A stretch of 64,000 bases of DNA from Fimbriimonadaceae bacterium (GTDB lineage Bacteria > Armatimonadota > Fimbriimonadia > Fimbriimonadales > Fimbriimonadaceae), in assembly GCA_020847855.1 (NCBI GenBank), contig JADLBH010000023.1:1-64000 (forward strand), read 5' to 3'. The notes under the pieces are model-generated. The model was not told where the DNA came from and did not search any database. It saw only the letters and a program-made list of their open reading frames with translations. Both the position numbers and the translations under genes were made by a program. Below are positions 58,045 to 64,000 of the stretch, in pieces (position 1 is the first letter of the stretch; each line of letters begins with the position of its first letter).

Positions 58045-61000
58045 ATGCTCAAGCATCCAAGGCTTACGTTCGATCGCGTCCGCCAGTTTCTCAAGGACGA
58101 TCTGATCGCCCGGATCGTCGTACACGAGGCCCCTATGGCGGCCGAGCTGGACACCGGCGAGGGCTTCGTCGCGGTCGAGCCGGGGCACAAGTGGGGGCCA
58201 GCGTACGCAGAAGGCCGATACCGGGTGCGCGTCAAGATCCCCAAGGATTGGGCGGGATGGGAGTGCGGACTGTGCCACGGCCCCGCGACCGTCTGGGGCA
58301 CGACGGAGACCCCTTGCGAGGCCACGGTATTCCAGGACGGTCACGCCCTCGGTGGGCTCGACTTTGCCCATCCCTACCTCCGCCTCGTCGAGAAGGCGGC
58401 GGGTGGAGAGAGGTTCCGCCTGGAGCTCCAGACCTATGCTCGCAACGCGGAGACGACGGTCCACGGCCGCGAAATGCCGCGAACCCTGCTCCCGCAAGAG
58501 TTCCTCGGCTTCCGCCTGCTTGCCGTGGATACAGAGATCCTTGCGCTTGCCTACGACGTTTCCTTCGGGATCAGCCTCGTCGAGGCCCTCGGCATGGAGG
58601 ACCCGACGGGCGCGCCGATCCTGCGCGCCCTCAACGATGTGGCGAACCAGTTCCGCACGGACCGGCGGAACAACGTGGGACGCTGCCGAAGGATCCTGCG
58701 AGATGCGCTCGAGTCCGGGGCGGCAAGGCTCGGTCACGAGGTCACCGCCCTAGGCCACGCCCACCTCGACACGGCCTGGCTCTGGCCCCTCTCGGTCACC
58801 CGCCTCAAGATGGCACACACCGCGGCGGTGCAGCTCTCCCTGATAGACCGCTATCCCGATCATGTCTTCGTCCACTCCCAGGCGAGCCAGTACGAATGGC
58901 TGGAAGAGGAGCACCCGGCCCTCTTCGAACGGGTGAGGAAGGCGGCCCGGCGAGGGCAATGGGAGCCGCTCGGCTCGATGTGGGTGGAGGCGGACTGCAA
59001 CCTACCCAGCGGCGAGTCGCTCGTCCGCCAGTTCCTCTATGGCAAACGGTACTTCCGCGAGCGGTTCGGCCTCGACACCAAGGACATGTGGCTCCCCGAC
59101 GTGTTCGGGTACTCGGCCGCGCTGCCTCAGATTCTGCGGAAGTTCGGTATTCAGTCCTTTGTCACACAGAAGCTCAGTTGGAACCAGTTCAACAAGATCC
59201 CCCACCACACCTTTTGGTGGAAAGGGATTGACGGGAGCGCGGTCTGGGCCCACTTCCCCCCTGCCGACACATACACCGGGGACGGGACTCCCAAGCAGAT
59301 CCTGGAAGGAGTGCGCAAGTACAAGGACCACGCAAGGAGCGACCGCTCGCTCTACGTCTTCGGCTTTGGGGACGGGGGCGGCGGGCCCACCGAGGGGCAG
59401 ATCGAGTCCATCCGTCGAACCCGTGGCGCCCCTGGAATGCCAGCCATCCCCGCCAAACGATCGGCGGCACAGTTCTTCCGAGACTCCTTGGAGCAAGGGG
59501 CCGACCTGTGCGTTTGGAGCGGCGAGCTCTACTTCGAGCTTCATCGGGGCACGTATACGAGCCAAGCCGCGAACAAGGCGGCGAACCGGTACTGTGAGAT
59601 GCTTCTCCGAGACGCCGAGGCTCTCGCGTGCCTTGCCCACGGCACCGGGAGCACCTACCCGAAGGAGGCCCTGGAAGCAGCGTGGAAGACCGTGCTGCTC
59701 AACCAGTTCCACGACATCATCCCTGGATCCTCGGTCAAGGAGGTCTATTCCGACAGTGCCCAGGACTACGCCGAGGTCAAGAAGACGGGCGAGGGGATCG
59801 TACGCGACTGCCTTCAGAGCCTGGGAGCCAAAGTGGGGACGGACTGGGCGGGGCGCCCGTACGCGCTCTTCCAGAACTCCGGGGTCGCAGGGCAGTGCCG
59901 AGTCCCGTGGGAGCACGAGGAGGCTCCCGCGTCGGTGGTTTGCGGGGCCGAGCGATCGCCCGTGCAGTGGATCGAGGACCACGACGGGCGGGGGCTCGTC
60001 TTTGCGATGCCCGAGGCCGCGCTGGGGGCGGTTGCGGTCGCCGACCTCAGTTCCGAGCTCCCGAGCCTGCTCCCTCGCCTTGTTGGAAGCCCAAGGCGCC
60101 TGGAGAACGAGGAATGGGCGGTTCGGTTCGATGGAAACGGCCATATCACGAGCATCACGTCCTTGGACGACGACCCGATCGAGTTCGTCCGCCCCGGCTC
60201 GCTCGCGAACGTCTTCCAACTCTTCGAGGACAAGCCGCTCTTCTGGGACGCATGGGACATTGACCTCTTTTCTCTGGAGACCGGGCGCGACATGCTTCGT
60301 ACGGAGAGCTTCGAACTGGTGGAAAAGGGCCCGGCCCGGGTCGCGGTGGAGCTCGTGAAGCGGATCGGCGAAAGCACGTTGCGACAGCGGATCAGCCTTG
60401 GGCCCACCCCCGGCATCCGCTTCGACACGTGGGTGGACTGGCGCGAGAGCGAGAAAATGCTCAAGGTGAAGTTCCCCATGAACATCAACACCCTGCGGGC
60501 GACGTGCGAGATCCAGTTTGGCCACGTCGAGCGACCCACGCACCGAAACACCTCCTGGGACATGGCTCAGTTCGAGGTCTGCGCCCAGAAGTGGGTGGAT
60601 ATGAGCGAGGGGGGCCATGGGATCGCGCTGCTCAACGACGGAAAGTACGGGCACGACTTCCTGGACGGCGACTTGCGCCTCACGCTCTTGCGCAGCCCCA
60701 AGGCTCCCGACCCCGATTGCGACATGGGCCTGCATCGGTTCACGTACTGCTTGCTCCCTCACTACGGGGGGCTCCAGCAGAGCGATGTCGTGGCCTCCTC
60801 CTATGCCCTGAACGCCCGTCCCTGGGCAGAGCCGCTCGGCAGGCACGCCGGAGAGGCCGTCACCTTGCCCAAACTGGTCTCGAGCAGCGACCGGAGCCTC
60901 GTGGTTGATACCTTGAAGCTCTCCGAGGACCGCCGCTCGCTCATCGTCCGGCTCTATGAGTGCCACAACGCGCGAGGTACCGCCGCCGTGCGGTGCGCCC

Positions 61001-61128
61001 TCCCGATCAGCAAGGCCTTCGTCACCGACCTTGAGGAGAACCCGCTGCGGCCGCTCGATTTGAGCGAGGGAACGATCTACGTTCCCTTCCGCCCCTTCGA
61101 GATCGTGACCCTTTCCCTGGAGATGTGA
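58045..61128 (+). CDS. Alpha-mannosidase (GH38)
   Basis: Large zinc-dependent glycosidase (1027 aa) that releases alpha-mannose. The N-terminal beta domain is followed by the GH38 catalytic core: ALGHAHLDTAWLWP (zinc-binding His and Asp), DMWLPDVFGYSAALPQI with the nucleophile Asp at about 352, and LLNQFHDIIPGSSV. The C-terminal beta-sandwich domains end at VTLSLEM. No signal peptide is visible, as for cytoplasmic GH38 enzymes such as MngB. It stands alone between the divergent dprA-like gene and the Acb2-like gene. Confidence 0.95.
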   Translation: MLKHPRLTFDRVRQFLKDDLIARIVVHEAPMAAELDTGEGFVAVEPGHKWGPAYAEGRYRVRVKIPKDWAGWECGLCHGPATVWGTTETPCEATVFQDGHALGGLDFAHPYLRLVEKAAGGERFRLELQTYARNAETTVHGREMPRTLLPQEFLGFRLLAVDTEILALAYDVSFGISLVEALGMEDPTGAPILRALNDVANQFRTDRRNNVGRCRRILRDALESGAARLGHEVTALGHAHLDTAWLWPLSVTRLKMAHTAAVQLSLIDRYPDHVFVHSQASQYEWLEEEHPALFERVRKAARRGQWEPLGSMWVEADCNLPSGESLVRQFLYGKRYFRERFGLDTKDMWLPDVFGYSAALPQILRKFGIQSFVTQKLSWNQFNKIPHHTFWWKGIDGSAVWAHFPPADTYTGDGTPKQILEGVRKYKDHARSDRSLYVFGFGDGGGGPTEGQIESIRRTRGAPGMPAIPAKRSAAQFFRDSLEQGADLCVWSGELYFELHRGTYTSQAANKAANRYCEMLLRDAEALACLAHGTGSTYPKEALEAAWKTVLLNQFHDIIPGSSVKEVYSDSAQDYAEVKKTGEGIVRDCLQSLGAKVGTDWAGRPYALFQNSGVAGQCRVPWEHEEAPASVVCGAERSPVQWIEDHDGRGLVFAMPEAALGAVAVADLSSELPSLLPRLVGSPRRLENEEWAVRFDGNGHITSITSLDDDPIEFVRPGSLANVFQLFEDKPLFWDAWDIDLFSLETGRDMLRTESFELVEKGPARVAVELVKRIGESTLRQRISLGPTPGIRFDTWVDWRESEKMLKVKFPMNINTLRATCEIQFGHVERPTHRNTSWDMAQFEVCAQKWVDMSEGGHGIALLNDGKYGHDFLDGDLRLTLLRSPKAPDPDCDMGLHRFTYCLLPHYGGLQQSDVVASSYALNARPWAEPLGRHAGEAVTLPKLVSSSDRSLVVDTLKLSEDRRSLIVRLYECHNARGTAAVRCALPISKAFVTDLEENPLRPLDLSEGTIYVPFRPFEIVTLSLEM

Positions 61129-61150
61129 CCGTCCGTGGTAGAACCGTCGC

Positions 61151-61459
61151 ATGGGCGAGAACATGGAGAAGTTCCGACATTTGGACGGGAGCGAGGCGGT
61201 CGTCGAGCTTCCTTATGTCCAGATCGTCTTCCAGCACGGGAACCCGGCCGAGGTCGGGCCGAACGGCTGCCGGATCGAGGACGTCATTGACATCCTGGTG
61301 AACAAGCTCTTGGACTTTCAGGGACGGGATCTGGCCTGCGAGGAGAACGCTACCGCGCTCTACCACCTCGAGATGGCGCGGGAGGCCCTCGTACTTCGGC
61401 GAAGGCGCCGGGAGCAGCAAGGCCTGCTGGGCGTGAAGGGCTCTCACACGGCGAGCTAG
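61151..61459 (+). CDS. Acb2/Tad1-hairpin-like small protein (candidate cyclic-nucleotide sponge)
   Basis: 102 aa protein matching the helical-hairpin domain shared by phage anti-defence proteins Acb2 and Tad1. It has FQHGNPAEVGPNG, then EDVIDILVNKLLDFQGRDLA, CEENATALYHLEMAREAL and RRRREQQGLLGVKGSH. This is the same pattern as the family's N-E-D-L-L...FQ-G-FAC-ENA-AL-L-A...R-RGV-GT. Acb2 binds CBASS cyclic dinucleotides and trinucleotides. Here it is a lone chromosomal gene with no phage genes around, so its role may be in host nucleotide signalling. It ends in a CTAG overlap with the response regulator. The call rests on motif recall, not on a search. Confidence 0.68.
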   Translation: MGENMEKFRHLDGSEAVVELPYVQIVFQHGNPAEVGPNGCRIEDVIDILVNKLLDFQGRDLACEENATALYHLEMAREALVLRRRRREQQGLLGVKGSHTAS

Positions 61460-62127
61460 CCCAGGAGCCGATAGCCCACGCCACGGACCGTCACGAGCCG
61501 GCTCGGGCTCGACGGGTCCTTTTCGATCAACTTCCGCAGCCAGCGGACGTGAACGTCCACTGTCCGGTCGGTCACGTAGGTGTCGCTGCCCCACACCCGA
61601 TCCAGGATCTGTTCACGGCGGAAGACTTGGCCAGGGTGCGAGGCGAGGAAGTGTAGAAGGGCGAACTCCTTGGGGGCGAGCTTGAGGGTTCGCCCATCCA
61701 GTTCGGCGGTATGGCTCCGCGGGTCTATCCTCAGGTTTCCCAGCAGCAGGGGCTGATCTGTGCGGAAGCCGCGGGTGCGCTGCAGCACCTTCGCGACGCG
61801 TATCGCCAATTCTTGCAGCGAGAACGGCTTCACGACATAGTCGTCCCCCCCGGCCTCGAGCCCTGCGATCCTGTCCTCGTCGCTCGACCGGGCGCTCAGG
61901 AAGATGACCGGGGTCTCGGAGTCTCGCCTCACCGCCCTGCATAGGTCCAGGCCCGACCGCTGGGGGAGCATCACGTCCACGACCATGAGGTCGGGCCGCA
62001 GCTTGCGGAACAGCCGGATGCCGTCTTCCGCCGTCGTCGCCGTGAAGACCGAGTAGCCCTCCTTCTGGAGCCTTCCTTCCACCGCCTCCAGGATCCCAGG
62101 CTCGTCGTCCACGACGACCACGGTCAT
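61456..62127 (-). CDS. OmpR/PhoB-family response regulator
   Basis: Two-domain transcription regulator. The receiver domain has the acidic pair VVDDE, phosphoacceptor D51 (MVVDVMLP) and Lys in VVKPFS. The C-terminal winged helix is PhoB-type (LAPKEFALLHFLASHPGQVF, TVDVHVRWLRKLIE, VRGVGYRL). The 223 aa length is normal. No histidine kinase is adjacent. The start overlaps the stop of the 376 aa gene as ATGA, which links their expression. Confidence 0.95.
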   Translation of the reverse strand: MTVVVVDDEPGILEAVEGRLQKEGYSVFTATTAEDGIRLFRKLRPDLMVVDVMLPQRSGLDLCRAVRRDSETPVIFLSARSSDEDRIAGLEAGGDDYVVKPFSLQELAIRVAKVLQRTRGFRTDQPLLLGNLRIDPRSHTAELDGRTLKLAPKEFALLHFLASHPGQVFRREQILDRVWGSDTYVTDRTVDVHVRWLRKLIEKDPSSPSRLVTVRGVGYRLLG

Positions 62128-63254
62128 TGGGCGACGATGATCTCTACGTTGGCCCGAGGCACAGTAACCTCACGGCCATCCTCGAGTTTTGCTCGAAGCA
62201 CGCGAACCTCGGCTCCGGAATCCACCTTGACCAGGGTCGAAGGAAGGTCGGTGACAGTGCCCAATAGACCGAAGTAAGGCTCGCGAATGACCCGGACCGA
62301 GACCCCCACATCGAGGGTGCCGCCGCTCGCGCCCTCGGCGGCAACTTCGCCAGCATTCTCGGCGAGGGGGACAATGACCTCGGGCCGGATCACACCCGCT
62401 CGGATCTGGGTCGCACCGTTGATGCTCGCCGCCTTGCCCTCCAGCTTCGTGAGGAGCTCGAAGGTGCGCCCTGCCATATTGAGGACCCCGAATCCTTCCG
62501 TACACACGAGCGAGAGCGGGATCTGCTCCTGGCCCGTGATCGCGACCCCAATGTCGTAGCCGAGGAACTTGGTCAGGTCTGCGTCCTTGACGGCACCGAC
62601 CACGATCCCGGCCGCCCCGCGCTCCGCGGCGAGCTCGATCGCCTCATAGGTTACGCCGGATCCTCCGACCAGAATCTTTCCCGCATCGTCCTCCCGGACG
62701 TCCGAGGCCTGTAAGACCTGGTCGGTGCCGGTCACGGCGACCCGGATCGTGCCGTGTCGCTCGCCTCCCACGCCGAAGATTCCCTGCACCATCGCGCCCC
62801 GCGTCTCGACCACCGCGCCCTCTCCTGGCTGAACTTCGCTGATTCGCCCGGCAATATAGGCTCCCACCTCGACGGGCACCGAGGGCTCGCGCACCAAGAC
62901 GTGCCCGGTGACATCGCTCACCGACTCGATCACGCCTCCGACGTCCGACAACGCCTGGCTCTTGAAGAGCTTGCCAAATATGCCCTTGGTCTCGGCCACG
63001 AGCTGTCCCGGCTCGACCTGGTCCCCGACCTGGACCACCATACAGGCCCCGACCTCCCTGGGCTCGACGCCGAGCTTCTCGTTGAGCCGGATCGTCTGCA
63101 AAGGGCCGGGGAGCATGGCCCTGGCGACCACTTGGGTCGGTCCCACGGTGTCCCCGACCTGCACGAGGACTTCACCTTGGATCGGCAAGCGCCTCCGACG
63201 GTGGACAACGATGTCGCGGGTGACAGTCAGGCCAGGCGTGTATGCGCTTCCCAT
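62124..63254 (-). CDS. Conserved-type protein with barrel-sandwich-like repeats and a C-terminal KOW-like segment
   Basis: No named function recognised. The N-terminal 120 residues show repeated biotinyl/RnfC-like barrel-sandwich patterns (GEVLVQVGDTVGPTQVVARA; MVVQVGDQVEPGQLVAE; SDVTGHVLVREP). A middle Rossmann-like part has GVTYEAIELAAERGAAGIVVGA. A C-terminal stretch FGLLGTVTDLPSTLVKVDSG resembles a KOW beta turn. No signal peptide or membrane helix is seen. The ATG at 63254 is used. It is the first gene of a two-gene unit with the response regulator and is divergent to the dehydrogenase by 93 bases. Confidence 0.78.
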   Translation of the reverse strand: MGSAYTPGLTVTRDIVVHRRRRLPIQGEVLVQVGDTVGPTQVVARAMLPGPLQTIRLNEKLGVEPREVGACMVVQVGDQVEPGQLVAETKGIFGKLFKSQALSDVGGVIESVSDVTGHVLVREPSVPVEVGAYIAGRISEVQPGEGAVVETRGAMVQGIFGVGGERHGTIRVAVTGTDQVLQASDVREDDAGKILVGGSGVTYEAIELAAERGAAGIVVGAVKDADLTKFLGYDIGVAITGQEQIPLSLVCTEGFGVLNMAGRTFELLTKLEGKAASINGATQIRAGVIRPEVIVPLAENAGEVAAEGASGGTLDVGVSVRVIREPYFGLLGTVTDLPSTLVKVDSGAEVRVLRAKLEDGREVTVPRANVEIIVAQ

Positions 63255-63347
63255 GGTGTGCTCAGGGGCCCGGATGCGGGTCGGTGCGAGTATAGCATGG
63301 GCTCTGACGGCAGGTCTTCACCCTCGGCGCGGTGTATCCTGCCCGTC

Positions 63348-64000
63348 GTGAAGGCAGTCGCCAAGCTCCGTCCTGGGCCAGGGCTGGAAATGACCGAGGC
63401 CGAGGAGCGCGATCCCAGGCCAGGGGAAGTCAAGCTCAAGGTAGAGCGAGCCTCGATCTGCGGCACCGACCTCCACATCTTCCAATGGGACCCCTGGGCG
63501 GCGAGCCGGATTGTCCCGCCCAGGGTGATCGGGCACGAGATCTGCGGCCGGATCACCCAGATCGGAGCAGGGGTCACGGGCCGGGAGATCGGGCAGTTGG
63601 TCTGCACCGAGTCTCACATCGTGGACCCCGAGGACCCCGACCTCCAGCAGGGCCTCGGCCACGTCGCCCGCTCCACGCGAATCCTGGGGGTGGATGTGGA
63701 CGGCGGCTTTGCGGAGTCCCTCGTGATCCCGGCCACGAACGCAAGGCCGGTCCCGCCGGGGGTTCCCCCCGAGATCGCGAGCATGATGGACGCGCTGGGC
63801 AACGCGGTACACACCGTGATGGCGGGGCCCGTCGGAGGGCTGACCGTCTTGATCACGGGCCTGGGCCCAATCGGCCTTTTCGCCATGAAAGTCTGTGAGG
63901 CTCTGGGTGCCTCCTGCATCATCGGGACGGAGGTGAGCCCCTATCGCCGCGCACTCGCGGAGAGAATGGGAGCCTCCGCAGTGATTGACCCTAGCTCGAC
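63348..64000 (+). CDS. L-threonine 3-dehydrogenase-like zinc alcohol dehydrogenase (partial)
   Basis: Medium-chain dehydrogenase, closest in pattern to threonine 3-dehydrogenase, which makes 2-amino-3-ketobutyrate. The GTG start gives MKAVAKLRPGPGLEMTE. Catalytic-zinc residues C38 (ASICGTDLHIF), H63 and E64 (IGHEICG) are present, as are the Rossmann loop ITGLGPIGLFAM and GNAVHT. The four structural-zinc cysteines are missing: the loop after ESHIVDPED has none. The frame is still open at base 64000, so about a third of the protein lies outside. The substrate is not certain. Confidence 0.87.
   Translation, partial: MKAVAKLRPGPGLEMTEAEERDPRPGEVKLKVERASICGTDLHIFQWDPWAASRIVPPRVIGHEICGRITQIGAGVTGREIGQLVCTESHIVDPEDPDLQQGLGHVARSTRILGVDVDGGFAESLVIPATNARPVPPGVPPEIASMMDALGNAVHTVMAGPVGGLTVLITGLGPIGLFAMKVCEALGASCIIGTEVSPYRRALAERMGASAVIDPSS

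Noticed and set aside
1-64000. CRISPR arrays, tRNA or rRNA genes, insertion sequences, prophage
   Set aside because: No regularly spaced repeats, no tRNA cloverleaf signatures in the short gaps, no transposase or phage structural genes were seen. The Acb2-like gene alone does not indicate a prophage.

Overview
This 64 kb window is GC-rich, almost entirely coding chromosomal DNA. The gene set points to Armatimonadota, most likely the Fimbriimonadia: a complete type IV pilus assembly block, prepilins with the FTLIELLVVIAI leader seen throughout that phylum, a PEP-CTERM protein, very large beta-propeller surface proteins and a proteasome alpha-like subunit. This placement is inference from gene content, not from a marker phylogeny. 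No gene-free stretch exceeds about 210 bases. I saw no tRNA, rRNA, CRISPR array, insertion sequence or prophage block.

Layout. (1) 1-29,032, all on the minus strand, is one pilus/secretion region. Read in the direction of transcription it runs pilB, pilT, pilC, pilD, a small prepilin, three very large minor-pilin-like proteins (716, 780 and 1094 aa), an exported protein interrupted by an in-frame stop (266 + 1327 aa) and a 2.3 kaa propeller protein. A terminator and a near-consensus promoter then open the pilM-pilN-pilO operon, which leaves the window at base 1. (2) 29,223-39,504 is mostly housekeeping: argS, hemW, a PEP-CTERM protein, a GH20-like glycosidase, a ferredoxin-NADP reductase, mnmG, a proteasome alpha-like subunit, a 5'-nucleotidase C-domain protein and rplK. 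(3) 39,659-43,363 is metabolic: a double-lipoyl E2 acyltransferase, a class-I amidotransferase, a biotin carrier and HMG-CoA lyase, the last preceded by a structured leader with a strong terminator. (4) 43,287-47,885 (minus) is a tightly overlapped run: DUF2905, HAD, queA, an HTH protein, a GT4 glycosyltransferase and a presenilin/SPP-like membrane protein. (5) 47,937-57,078 holds two exported proteins, tdk, an FmdB-type zinc ribbon, rng, a GEMM (c-di-GMP-I type) riboswitch in front of a FlgM-like anti-sigma factor, mutL, motA-motB and ruvC. (6) 57,075-64,000 has a DprA-like protein, a GH38 mannosidase, an Acb2/Tad1-like small protein, an orphan response regulator, a conserved protein of unknown function and a partial threonine dehydrogenase.

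How it fits together. The surface apparatus (pilus plus giant minor pilins and propellers) and the motility control genes (riboswitch, FlgM-like, MotAB) suggest an organism that switches between attachment and swimming, with a cyclic dinucleotide as the likely signal. Gene packing is extreme: ATGA/GTGA/TTGA start-stop overlaps are routine, and six of eight convergent pairs overlap by exactly four bases. Across the window the palindrome class RTCGAY appears to be absent, and Ile-Asp is written ATT GAC or ATA GAY instead of ATC GAC. The most promising items are the presenilin-like protease candidate, the mvaB attenuator leader, the Acb2-like protein, the riboswitch-FlgM pair, the giant minor-pilin operon and the RTCGAY avoidance.
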